DNA of 64,000 nucleotides. Source: Syntrophotalea carbinolica DSM 2380. GTDB taxonomy: Bacteria; Desulfobacterota; Desulfuromonadia; Desulfuromonadales; Syntrophotaleaceae. Location of the stretch: assembly GCF_000012885.1 (NCBI RefSeq), contig NC_007498.2:3601894-3665893 (forward strand), written 5' to 3'. How positions within the stretch are numbered: position 1 is the first letter of the stretch; each line of letters begins with the position of its first letter. Below, piece by piece: positions 53,411-61,331 of this stretch. A model generated the notes under the pieces. That model made no database searches. It saw only the letters and a list, made by a program, of their open reading frames with translations, and was not told where the DNA came from. The translations under genes were made by a program, and so were the position numbers.

Positions 53411-53956
53411 TCAGCTGTTGAGATATCCCGCCATCCGCCGCAGACCGGAGCGGATGGTGCCGTCCAGCACCTGCCCGGCGACTTCGATGCGCACGCCGCC
53501 CAACAGTTCCGGCTCGACGGCCAGTTCCAGTACCGCCTGTTTGCCATAGCGTTTTTGCAGCTGGGCGCTGATGGCCTGCTGCACCTCGGCATCCAGCGGC
53601 GCGGCGCTGCACACCCGGGCCCGCACCAGCCCCAGTTGCACATCGGCCAGTTCGCGGTAGTCGGCCACCAGGGCGTCGAAATATTCCAGGCGCTGGCGCT
53701 GTTGCAGCAATCCCAGCAGGTTGCGCAGGGTGGTGCTAAGCTGCAGGTAGTTGCCGATGCCTTCCAGCAGGCCTGCGATTTTGTCGGCGGCCAGGGTCGG
53801 ACTGGCCAGCAGTTTGTACAGCCGCGGCTCGCAGGCGAACGCCTGCTGGATCTGCTCCAGCTGCGTATAGGTGCTCTCCAGCTGCCCGTCGGGGGCCGCC
53901 AGATTGACCAGAGATTTGGCGTATCTTCTTGATATCGCTGTACTTTTCACATTCAC
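53411..53956 (-). CDS. atpH: F-type ATP synthase delta subunit
   Basis: This 181-residue peripheral-stalk subunit (OSCP-like) shows ISRRYAKSLVNLA at the N terminus and the conserved C-terminal region VCSAAPLDAEVQQAISAQLQKRYGK, VEPELLGGVRIEVAGQVLDGTIRSGLRRM. It overlaps atpF by four bases and is translationally coupled to it. Confidence 0.95.
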   Translation of the reverse strand: MNVKSTAISRRYAKSLVNLAAPDGQLESTYTQLEQIQQAFACEPRLYKLLASPTLAADKIAGLLEGIGNYLQLSTTLRNLLGLLQQRQRLEYFDALVADYRELADVQLGLVRARVCSAAPLDAEVQQAISAQLQKRYGKQAVLELAVEPELLGGVRIEVAGQVLDGTIRSGLRRMAGYLNS

Positions 53957-54528
53957 TCCCCTGTCTTGCGGAGATATTCGTCGACCAGCCGCGCCTGGTC
54001 CTGCGGCGCGATCTGCTGTTTAAGGCGTTGTTCGGCCAACTCCATGGCCAGCCGCACGGCTTCCTGATGCAGTTGCTTGCGGGCCGCTTCGATTTCCCGC
54101 GCGGCGCTGCGCGTCGCTTCGCTGCGGATGTCGTCGGCCATCTTGCGCGCCTGTTCTTCGATGCGCTGGCACTGCAGGGCGCTTTCGGCTTTCAGATCGG
54201 CCGTCAACTGGGCGATCTGGGCGTCGGCGTCGGCCAGCTGCTGCCGGCAGGCTGCAAAACGCCGCTCGGCGCTGGCCTGCATCTGGCGGGCCTGTTCGAG
54301 GGCCTCGGCGACCCGCTGCCGACGGGCGGAAAGAGCCCGTTTCAAGGGACCGCGCAGCAAAAAGTACAGGGCCCCGAAGGTGATGCCGAAATCGAGCAGC
54401 CGGTAAAGAAAATCCTTGAGCTGGCCGTCGGCGTGCCCGCCGGCCTCGCTGGCCAGGGCGCTGCCCGCCATCAGCAGGGTGGTGGCGCACAGGCACAGGA
54501 TCCGCATACGGCGTGAATGTCGGCTCAT
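53953..54528 (-). CDS. atpF: F-type ATP synthase subunit b
   Basis: This 191-residue peripheral-stalk subunit has a signal-like hydrophobic N terminus (CLCATTLLMAGSALA), then a membrane region (FLYRLLDFGITFGALYFLLRGPLKRALSARRQRV) and a long charged coiled coil. The extra N-terminal hydrophobic stretch and EAGGHADGQLKDFLYRLLDF are typical of the b subunit in Geobacter-like operons. It overlaps both neighbours by four bases. Confidence 0.9.
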   Translation of the reverse strand: MSRHSRRMRILCLCATTLLMAGSALASEAGGHADGQLKDFLYRLLDFGITFGALYFLLRGPLKRALSARRQRVAEALEQARQMQASAERRFAACRQQLADADAQIAQLTADLKAESALQCQRIEEQARKMADDIRSEATRSAAREIEAARKQLHQEAVRLAMELAEQRLKQQIAPQDQARLVDEYLRKTGE

Positions 54529-54950
54529 AACGGCCTCCCCAACAGACGCGCGGCCACTTCGTCGCCGAGCTGCACGGCCAGGGTCTGCAACCGGCCGGCC
54601 TCGGCCTCGACCTGGGCGGCGACATCGCGCCGCACCTGGGCCAGCGTCTGCGCGGCCTGATCATGGGCCTGCCCGAGCAGTTGCGCCTCTTGCTTCTGGG
54701 CCTGCTCCAGCGCGGCGCTGCGGGCCTGCTGGGCCTGCTGCCGCGCCTGCGAAAGCTGCTCATCAAAGGCTTGTTGCTGCTGCGCGATCTGCGCCTCCAA
54801 CTCTTGGCTGCGCTGCTCTGCGTTGTCCTGGCGGGTTTGGCGTTGATCCAGAATGGCCTGCAGCGGCCGATACAGCAACTTCTGCAGGATGACGATCAGC
54901 AGCACAAAATTGCCCGCCTGTACCAGGAGCGTCCAATCGATCTTGTCCAA
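54525..54950 (-). CDS. atpF': F-type ATP synthase subunit b'
   Basis: This 141-residue second b-type stalk subunit has one N-terminal transmembrane helix (WTLLVQAGNFVLLIVILQKLLYRPLQAILDQR) followed by a long Gln/Ala/Glu coiled coil. With atpF it would form a b/b' heterodimer stalk, as in Geobacter-like, cyanobacterial and alphaproteobacterial enzymes. It is the first gene of the operon; a GGAGG-type site precedes the start. Confidence 0.9.
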   Translation of the reverse strand: MDKIDWTLLVQAGNFVLLIVILQKLLYRPLQAILDQRQTRQDNAEQRSQELEAQIAQQQQAFDEQLSQARQQAQQARSAALEQAQKQEAQLLGQAHDQAAQTLAQVRRDVAAQVEAEAGRLQTLAVQLGDEVAARLLGRPL

Positions 54951-55009
54951 CTATTTTTCCTCCATAATAAACCGAGGCTGTTTAACTTTTTTGTAACTGG
55001 ACGAAACAA

Positions 55010-55054
55010 GGGTGGTGACAACCTAAAATACCGATATTTTACTTATCACCACCC
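55010..55054. other. Nested inverted repeats between bactofilin and atpF'
   Basis: The outer arms GGGTGGTGA (55010-55018) and TCACCACCC (55046-55054) are perfect. Inside, TAAAATA (55024-55030) pairs with TATTTTA (55035-55041) over a CCGA loop. The structure lies 16 bases after the bactofilin stop. It could act as a terminator, a processing site or an operator; the T tail on the minus strand is weak. Confidence 0.7.
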
Positions 55055-55069
55055 ATTCTTGATTTGTAT

Positions 55070-55477
55070 TTATTCGGTAGCGCCGGCCGTACCGGCGAAA
55101 TCAGCTTGCCCTGTCGGCATGGTAATGGAGCTATTTAAAACAACCCCTTCTTCAACAACCAATACCGGAGTCTGGATGGTTCCCTCGACAACAGCAGGAG
55201 CACGCAGTTCAACTTTATTACGAGCCTCGATAGTACCCTTAAATGAGCCTGACAGAATAAGAGTGCCGACCTTGATATCAGCCTGTATTTGAGCGGAATG
55301 GCCCGCAATCAAGGTGTCGGTTGAAGTGACGCTGCCCTGAAAGTGCCCATCCATACGCACAATATCATCAAACACCAGCGTACCTTCAAATTTGCTGCCC
55401 TCGCCGAGAAAAGCCCTGATTTCTCCTGATTGAATGGATGTATCTTTGGGTGAAGACTTTTTTTCTTTGCGTCCCAT
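55070..55477 (-). CDS. Bactofilin (polymer-forming cytoskeletal protein)
   Basis: This 135-residue protein has the bactofilin beta-helix core (about 25-120), with repeated hydrophobic strands: GSKFEGTLVFDDIVRMDGHFQGSVTSTDTLIAGHSAQIQADIKVGTLILSGSFKGTIEARNKVEL. A lysine-rich N terminus (MGRKEKKSS) may tie it to the membrane. Bactofilins form filaments without nucleotides. It lies directly after parB, as in systems where bactofilin scaffolds chromosome segregation proteins. GGAAGG precedes the start. Confidence 0.9.
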   Translation of the reverse strand: MGRKEKKSSPKDTSIQSGEIRAFLGEGSKFEGTLVFDDIVRMDGHFQGSVTSTDTLIAGHSAQIQADIKVGTLILSGSFKGTIEARNKVELRAPAVVEGTIQTPVLVVEEGVVLNSSITMPTGQADFAGTAGATE

Positions 55478-55496
55478 CAGAGATTCCTTCCTTTAC

Positions 55497-56351
55497 TCAA
55501 CATGATATTCCAAGACGTTCCAGAAGGCGGTCAAGATCGTCAGCAGAGAAATAACTAATTTCGATTTTGCCCCCCTTTTTCTTTGACACAATTTTAACTT
55601 TGGTTCCCAGGCTTTGTTTAAGGTTATCTTCCAAGGCCTGCATATTGGGATCTGTTTTTTTAGGTGGGGGGGGAGGAGACATGGCCAATTTTTTAGTGCG
55701 CTTGACCAGTGCTTCGGTTTCCCGTACCGATAATCGTTTGGCTAGAACCTGATCTCGCACTTTTAACAGCTGCAGAGGGACCGATTCCAGCGAAAGCAGC
55801 GCTCGAGCGTGGCCCATCGTCAGGGAACCGGCGGAGAGATCCTCTCTCACACGATCCGGCAGACGCAGCAAACGCAAAGAGTTGGTAACCGTCGAGCGGT
55901 CTTTACCAACCCGCCCTGCGACGTCCTCCTGAGTCAGGCTGAAAGCCTGAATAAGACTTTGGTAGGCGGCGGCTTCTTCGATAGGATTGAGGTTTTCGCG
56001 CTGGATGTTCTCTATGAGAGCCATCTCGATTGCCGCATCCTCCGTCGCTTCCTGGATAAGTACCGGCACCTTTTTTAAACCTGCCCGCTGAGCAGCCCGC
56101 CAACGGCGCTCGCCGGCAATAATCTGATAGTGATCAGACAGGCGCCGGACCACCAGTGGCTGGATGATTCCCCGGACCTTTATGGAGGCTTCAAGTTCTG
56201 CCAGCTTTTGATCGTCGAAAACCTTGCGCGGCTGATTTTTCAGCGGCTGCAATTCTTCAATGGGACAGAAAAAGAAACGATGCGATTCTTCTTTAATGGA
56301 AGGATCCAGCAGCGCGCCGATCCCTTTACCGAGTGCGGGTCTTTTCGCCAT
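55497..56351 (-). CDS. parB: Chromosome partitioning protein ParB (CTPase)
   Basis: This 284-residue ParB/Spo0J protein has LGKGIGALLD at the N terminus, and the CTP-binding ParB-N box, GERRWRAAQRAGLKKVPVLI (about 80-100). The DNA-binding helix-turn-helix follows (LTQEDVAGRVGKDRSTVTNSLRLLRLP) and a C-terminal dimerisation domain. It should nucleate at the parS found at 59776. It starts two bases from the parA stop. Confidence 0.95.
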   Translation of the reverse strand: MAKRPALGKGIGALLDPSIKEESHRFFFCPIEELQPLKNQPRKVFDDQKLAELEASIKVRGIIQPLVVRRLSDHYQIIAGERRWRAAQRAGLKKVPVLIQEATEDAAIEMALIENIQRENLNPIEEAAAYQSLIQAFSLTQEDVAGRVGKDRSTVTNSLRLLRLPDRVREDLSAGSLTMGHARALLSLESVPLQLLKVRDQVLAKRLSVRETEALVKRTKKLAMSPPPPPKKTDPNMQALEDNLKQSLGTKVKIVSKKKGGKIEISYFSADDLDRLLERLGISC

Positions 56352-56353
56352 AT

Positions 56354-57118
56354 CTATTCGCCTGTATGGATAAGTTCCCTGGCCAGGGCCAGATATGCTT
56401 CCGCTCCCCTGGAGGAAATATCGTATTGTAGAACGGGGAGACCGTGACTGGGAGCTTCGGATAAACGAACGTTACGTGGGATTACCGTTTTAAATACGCG
56501 TTCAGAAAAATGGCGGCGGATTTCGTCGCTGACCTGGTGAGAAAGATTATTCCTGCCGTCAAACATGGTTAAAAGGATGCCGCACAGGGATAGAGCCGGA
56601 TTAAGCTGTCTCTGGATCAAGTCGATAGTACGGGTCAACTGACTCAACCCCTCCATCGCATAATATTCACATTGCAGAGGCACCAACACAGAATCAGCGG
56701 CGGTAAGCGCATTGATGGTCAATAGACCAAGGGAAGGGGGGCAGTCGATCAGAATGTAATCGAAATCATTACGAATCTGATTCAACGCTTTTTTCAAGCG
56801 GGTTTCCCGATCCTCCTCGCCTATTAATTCGATTTCCGCTCCGATAAGATCGGTAGTTGAAGGGAGTACCTTGAGAAACTCAATACCCGTCGTTGTTACG
56901 ACTTGACTTGTTTCAACCTGTCCAAGCAGCGCCTGATATGTCGTGTATTGAATATTTTCATCGGCGATCCCCACGCCACTACTGGCATTTGATTGGGGGT
57001 CGAGGTCGACCAGAAGGGTTCTTTTTTCCGCAACGGCGAGAGAAGCGGAGAGATTGATGGACGTGGTCGTCTTCCCCACGCCTCCCTTTTGATTAGCTAT
57101 GGCAATAATTTGACCCAT
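56354..57118 (-). CDS. parA: Chromosome partitioning ATPase ParA (Soj)
   Basis: This 254-residue deviant Walker A ATPase shows GQIIAIANQKGGVGKTTTSINLSASLA (deviant P-loop KGGVGKTT, about residues 11-18), LLVDLDPQSNASSGVG, and YILIDCPPSLGLLTINAL (Walker B). The start at 57118 is canonical; the frame extends to 57151 without support. It works with ParB and parS in chromosome segregation. Confidence 0.96.
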   Translation of the reverse strand: MGQIIAIANQKGGVGKTTTSINLSASLAVAEKRTLLVDLDPQSNASSGVGIADENIQYTTYQALLGQVETSQVVTTTGIEFLKVLPSTTDLIGAEIELIGEEDRETRLKKALNQIRNDFDYILIDCPPSLGLLTINALTAADSVLVPLQCEYYAMEGLSQLTRTIDLIQRQLNPALSLCGILLTMFDGRNNLSHQVSDEIRRHFSERVFKTVIPRNVRLSEAPSHGLPVLQYDISSRGAEAYLALARELIHTGE

Positions 57119-57207
57119 ATGTGGATCTCCTTTTCCCAGTATCCGGGGCAAAATCCTACCATAGATACCCTGTTCTTTAAAGTGAAAAGGCCTGCTTTCG
57201 CGGAGAG

Positions 57208-57861
57208 CTATCGCCCCGGTTTTCGTTTCAACACTACAAGTGTTCGTTCAGAACCGGACAGGGGCAGGGACAAGTGTTGCAGTGGTTCGGCAACGAACCC
57301 CGCTTTCCTTATCTGTTGGGCGCATTCCGCTAATTCCGCCTCTCCATCCGGTCCTTTCATGGCTATCAAGCGACCTTTGTCATTTAACAAGGGTTCCGCC
57401 ATAGATAAAAGATCTGACAGGTGGGTCAAGGCACGAGCGGTCACAACATCAAAGGAAGTCTCGGATTCTCCCTGGCTCAAACTCTGAATGCGACATGCCC
57501 TGGCTTCAAATCCCTGCAATTTAAGCTGCCTGGCAACATGCTGTTGAAACACGATTTTCTTATGCACACTATCCACAGATAATACACACATTTGCGGTCG
57601 TGCAATCTTTATCGGTATGGACGGCAAACCTGCCCCCGAACCCATATCCAGAAGTCGTTCATCCCCTCGGAGCAAAGGTACTACGGTCAGGGAATCAAGC
57701 AGGTGCTTTTCCAAAGCCTCTTCTTTATTTTCTATCGCCGTAAGATTAATACGACGGTTCCAGCGCAGCATTTCATCCAAATACCACAGCAACCGGTCGC
57801 AGACCGGCTTTTCCAGAGACAAACCAATACGCGTTAATAGCTCCTGTAATCTATTCTGCAT
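57208..57861 (-). CDS. rsmG: 16S rRNA (guanine527-N7)-methyltransferase
   Basis: This 217-residue SAM-dependent methyltransferase shows the N-terminal RsmG region (WNRRINLTAIENKEEALEKHLLDSL), the SAM motif LLDMGSGAGLPSIPIKIARP (about 70-88) and VTARALTHLSDLL (about 140). It starts seven bases after the mnmG stop. m7G at position 527 of 16S rRNA is its product. Confidence 0.95.
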   Translation of the reverse strand: MQNRLQELLTRIGLSLEKPVCDRLLWYLDEMLRWNRRINLTAIENKEEALEKHLLDSLTVVPLLRGDERLLDMGSGAGLPSIPIKIARPQMCVLSVDSVHKKIVFQQHVARQLKLQGFEARACRIQSLSQGESETSFDVVTARALTHLSDLLSMAEPLLNDKGRLIAMKGPDGEAELAECAQQIRKAGFVAEPLQHLSLPLSGSERTLVVLKRKPGR

Positions 57862-57868
57862 GAGATAT

Positions 57869-59728
57869 TTAATTCCTGCGTAAAAGCACCGACAATATAG
57901 CCACCGCCGCCGGGGTTACCCCGGGAATACGTGCGGCCTGACCTAAATTTTGAGGTCGTACCTTTTGTAATTTTTCCCTCACTTCGATAGACAAACCCTC
58001 TATAGGGGAATAATCCATATCTGACGGTATGGCTATCTGTTCGGAACGTCTGAATCGCTCAACCATTTCATACTGCCTTGCTATATAGCCTTCGTATTTT
58101 ATCTCTATCTGCAGCTGTTCGCGAACATTTTCCGGAATATCCGCCAAACGGTCATCACAAAAGACGAGATCTTCAATATTTATATCCGGGCGACGCAGAA
58201 TCTGGACAAGCGAAAGACCGTTTTTTAAATCTTCCAGCCCGAGCCTGCCGATGGCCTCCTTATCGGACGAAGACAGGCGCCTTTTTTCCAGAAAATCCCG
58301 TCCTTCGACGATTTTATCCATCTTGCGGGTAAAACGTTGCCATCTTTCGTCACTTACCAACCCCACTTGATGCCCAAGGGGGGTCAACCGCTGATCGGCA
58401 TTATCTTCTCGCAGCAGCAGTCGATATTCCGCCCTGGAGGTAAACATGCGATAAGGTTCCGACGTCCCGCATGTGACCAGATCATCGATCATCACCCCAA
58501 TATAGGCCTGATCCCTACCCAAGACAACAGGCGGACAGTCGCGCAGGGCATGCACAGCATTGATTCCGGCCATCAACCCCTGCGCAGCCGCTTCTTCATA
58601 CCCCGACGTGCCGTTAATCTGTCCGGCCAAAAATAAATTTCTAATTTTTTTGGTTTCCAGACTTGGCTTCAGTTGTATCGGGTCGACAAAATCATACTCG
58701 ATGGCATACCCGGGACGCATAATTTCCACATGTTCCAATCCGGGAATAGTGCGTAAAAAGGCCAACTGCACATCCGGGGGCAACGAAGTCGATACGCCAT
58801 TCGGATAAACCTCCCTGGTACCAAGTCCCTCCGGCTCCAAAAAAACATGATGACTATCCTTATCCGGAAATCGCATGATTTTATCTTCAATCGAAGGACA
58901 ATACCTTGGGCCGACCCCCTCAATAACCCCTTGATACAAAGGAGACCGGTCAAGCCCCTGCCGAATAATGTCGTGCGTGTGCGCATTTGTGGCTGTGATA
59001 AAACACGGCACCTGTGGACTGGTTATTTTCTCGGTATCTGCAGAAAAAGGTTTAGGGGGAACATCTCCATGCTGCGGCACTAATCGGTCATAATCTATGG
59101 TATTTCCATCCAGTCGTGCAGGCGTACCGGTTTTTAGCCTCCCCACCCGCAATCCGAGTTCGGCCAGATGGTCCGATAAACCCAGCGACGGAGGTTCACC
59201 AGCCCTCCCTCCAGGAAAATGCTGAAGTCCAACGTGAATCAACCCGCGCATAAACGTGCCCGTGGTCAACACCACGGTTTGCCCGAAAAAACGCAAACCA
59301 TCGGTTGTTTCCACTCCGCTGACTTTATCTCCCTGTAAGATCAAGCGGCTCACCGAGCCTTGCTTCAAATCCAATGCGGGCTGATTTTCGACAACCTGCT
59401 TCATATGGAATTGATATGCGCGTCGATCCGCCTGTGCCCTTGTAGCTCTGACGGCAGGACCCTTTTTTGTATTGAGCGTCCTAAACTGAATACCAGTGGC
59501 ATCAATCACCCTGGCCATCTCCCCGCCCAATGCGTCAATCTCTCGCACCAGGTGCCCCTTGGCCAAACCGCCAATAGCAGGATTACAAGACATCTGAGCC
59601 ACGGCATCCAAGTGTAGATTAAGCAACAGAGTATTACAGCCCATTCGCGCACTCGCCAGAGCCGCCTCGCAACCGGCATGCCCTGCACCCACCACTATAA
59701 CTTCGTAGTCTTTTCCATATTCGGCCAT
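57869..59728 (-). CDS. mnmG: tRNA uridine-5-carboxymethylaminomethyl modification enzyme MnmG
   Basis: This 619-residue FAD protein shows the N-terminal dinucleotide motif VIVVGAGHAGCEAALASARMG. It also has CNPAIGGLAKGHLVREIDALGGEMA, GTFMRGLIHVG and GYEEAAAQGLMAGINA. With MnmE it modifies the wobble uridine (cmnm5U) of several tRNAs. A perfect parS lies upstream of its start, in the mnmE-mnmG gap. Confidence 0.97.
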   Translation of the reverse strand: MAEYGKDYEVIVVGAGHAGCEAALASARMGCNTLLLNLHLDAVAQMSCNPAIGGLAKGHLVREIDALGGEMARVIDATGIQFRTLNTKKGPAVRATRAQADRRAYQFHMKQVVENQPALDLKQGSVSRLILQGDKVSGVETTDGLRFFGQTVVLTTGTFMRGLIHVGLQHFPGGRAGEPPSLGLSDHLAELGLRVGRLKTGTPARLDGNTIDYDRLVPQHGDVPPKPFSADTEKITSPQVPCFITATNAHTHDIIRQGLDRSPLYQGVIEGVGPRYCPSIEDKIMRFPDKDSHHVFLEPEGLGTREVYPNGVSTSLPPDVQLAFLRTIPGLEHVEIMRPGYAIEYDFVDPIQLKPSLETKKIRNLFLAGQINGTSGYEEAAAQGLMAGINAVHALRDCPPVVLGRDQAYIGVMIDDLVTCGTSEPYRMFTSRAEYRLLLREDNADQRLTPLGHQVGLVSDERWQRFTRKMDKIVEGRDFLEKRRLSSSDKEAIGRLGLEDLKNGLSLVQILRRPDINIEDLVFCDDRLADIPENVREQLQIEIKYEGYIARQYEMVERFRRSEQIAIPSDMDYSPIEGLSIEVREKLQKVRPQNLGQAARIPGVTPAAVAILSVLLRRN

Positions 59729-59775
59729 AATATCTCTACTACCCTAACTCTTTTTTTATAAAGTTTTTGTGCATA

Positions 59776-59791
59776 TGTTTCACGTGAAACA
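59776..59791. other. parS centromere site
   Basis: A perfect 16-base TGTTTCACGTGAAACA, the classic parS consensus recognised by ParB. It lies three bases after the mnmE stop and 47 bases before the mnmG start. ParB is encoded about 3.4 kb away in the same gene block. Confidence 0.97.
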
Positions 59792-59793
59792 TA

Positions 59794-61179
59794 CTATTTT
59801 CCAATGCAGAATCGCGTAAAGATCCGCTCTAAAATATCATCGGGGGTTGTCTCCCCGGTAATTTCGCCAACAGCATCCAATGCATCACGGAGTTCAACAG
59901 CCCCAAACTCCGGCGACATTCCCTGAACGAGGGTTTCCCTGAAACGACCAAGGGATTGTCTCGCCTTCACCAAGGCTTGCCGATGCCGCCGCTGAGTCAA
60001 AACAACAGTTTCCCTGTTCTCAGCGACATGAGCATTATGGACAAAGCGTTCTTGTATCGCTGACACCAATCCGTCAAGCCCGTTTTTTTCCAAGACGGAT
60101 GTCCTTACATAGGGTAGCCCATCCAAAGCACTGGAAATGGGAAGGGTAGCTAAATCACACTTATTTATAACCACCAATACTTCCCGGTTACGACAAAACT
60201 CCAGGGCAAGAAGATCATCCTCACCCATCTCCTGGCTACCATCAATAACCAGCAGCACAAGATCGGCAGATTCAACTTTGGACCGCGCTCGACGAACACC
60301 TTCTTCCTCCACGGGATCCAGAGTATTGCGGATACCTGCTGTATCGACAATCCGCAGGGGCAATCCGCCGAGAACGAGATCTTCCTCAATGGTATCCCGA
60401 GTCGTACCCGGAATATCGGTAACGATAGCGCGAGCCTCCCCGAGAAGACCGTTCATTAATGAACTTTTACCAACATTTGGCTTGCCAAAGATAAGAACCC
60501 GCAATCCTTCACGCAAAACACGCCCGGACTCGAAGGTATCAATAATCCTATCCATGTCGGCGATCAAGGCGCCGGCAGAAGCCCCGAGCATCTGTTGATC
60601 GTCAAGTTCAATATCCTCTTCCGGAAAATCGATTGCCGCCTCGACTTGAGCAAGCAGATCCGCAATAACCTGACCGAAAACACCTATCTGTTGAGCAAGA
60701 CGTCCTTCGAGTTGACTCAAGGCTACATCGCTGGCCAGATTGGACCGGGACCGTATAAGGTCGATAACAGCTTCTGCCTGAGTCAGGTCGATGCGGCCAT
60801 TGAGGAATGCGCGCAAAGTAAATTCTCCGGGGCGAGCCAATCGTGCACCGGCAGCAAGAAAGACGTCTATTATACTCCGTACCAGAAGACCGCCACCATG
60901 ACAGTGAATCTCTACCACATCTTCCCGAGTATAGGAACGTGGCTTACGCATAATAACCGCCATTACTTCATCGACGATTTTTCCGGTTTCGTCCGTAAAC
61001 TTCCCATAATATAAGAAATGAGAATCAAGACGTTCGCAAAAACGCCTGGGGCTGAAAAACTTAAGTAAAAGTTTTTCAGCCCCAGACCCGGAAAGACGCA
61101 CGATGCCGATACCACCTTCACCGGGTGCAGTGGCCGGAGCCACAATAGTATCGTCGTTGATCATGGATAAGTCGTTCAT
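59794..61179 (-). CDS. mnmE: tRNA modification GTPase MnmE
   Basis: This 461-residue K+-dependent GTPase has an N-terminal tetrahydrofolate-binding domain (TIVAPATAPGEGGIGIVRLSGSGA). It is followed by helical domains and a G domain with IFGKPNVGKSSLMNGLLG (P-loop, about 222), DIPGTTRDTIEE, DTAG and NKCD, and ends in the conserved CIGK. It pairs with MnmG. The second Met (61164) is also a possible start. No jag-type gene lies between it and yidC. Confidence 0.96.
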   Translation of the reverse strand: MNDLSMINDDTIVAPATAPGEGGIGIVRLSGSGAEKLLLKFFSPRRFCERLDSHFLYYGKFTDETGKIVDEVMAVIMRKPRSYTREDVVEIHCHGGGLLVRSIIDVFLAAGARLARPGEFTLRAFLNGRIDLTQAEAVIDLIRSRSNLASDVALSQLEGRLAQQIGVFGQVIADLLAQVEAAIDFPEEDIELDDQQMLGASAGALIADMDRIIDTFESGRVLREGLRVLIFGKPNVGKSSLMNGLLGEARAIVTDIPGTTRDTIEEDLVLGGLPLRIVDTAGIRNTLDPVEEEGVRRARSKVESADLVLLVIDGSQEMGEDDLLALEFCRNREVLVVINKCDLATLPISSALDGLPYVRTSVLEKNGLDGLVSAIQERFVHNAHVAENRETVVLTQRRHRQALVKARQSLGRFRETLVQGMSPEFGAVELRDALDAVGEITGETTPDDILERIFTRFCIGK

Positions 61180-61267
61180 GAATACATCCGATGCCTCAGA
61201 TAAAAATGTTCAAGCATATTGTATAGATTAAGACTCTACGGAAGAAAACATTGAAATCAATTTCGGT

Positions 61268-61318
61268 CAAAAAAACCAGGTGCCGGACGCTCACGGGAAA
61301 GCATACAAGCACCTGGTT
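61268..61318 (-). terminator. Terminator after yidC
   Basis: A ten-base stem, AACCAGGTGC / GCACCTGGTT (61274-61283 with 61309-61318), has a 25-base loop and, on the minus strand, a run of seven Us after it. It lies 14 bases after the yidC stop and separates the ribosomal-protein/insertase unit from the mnmE unit. Confidence 0.8.
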
Positions 61319-61331
61319 ATCCTTGGTTATA

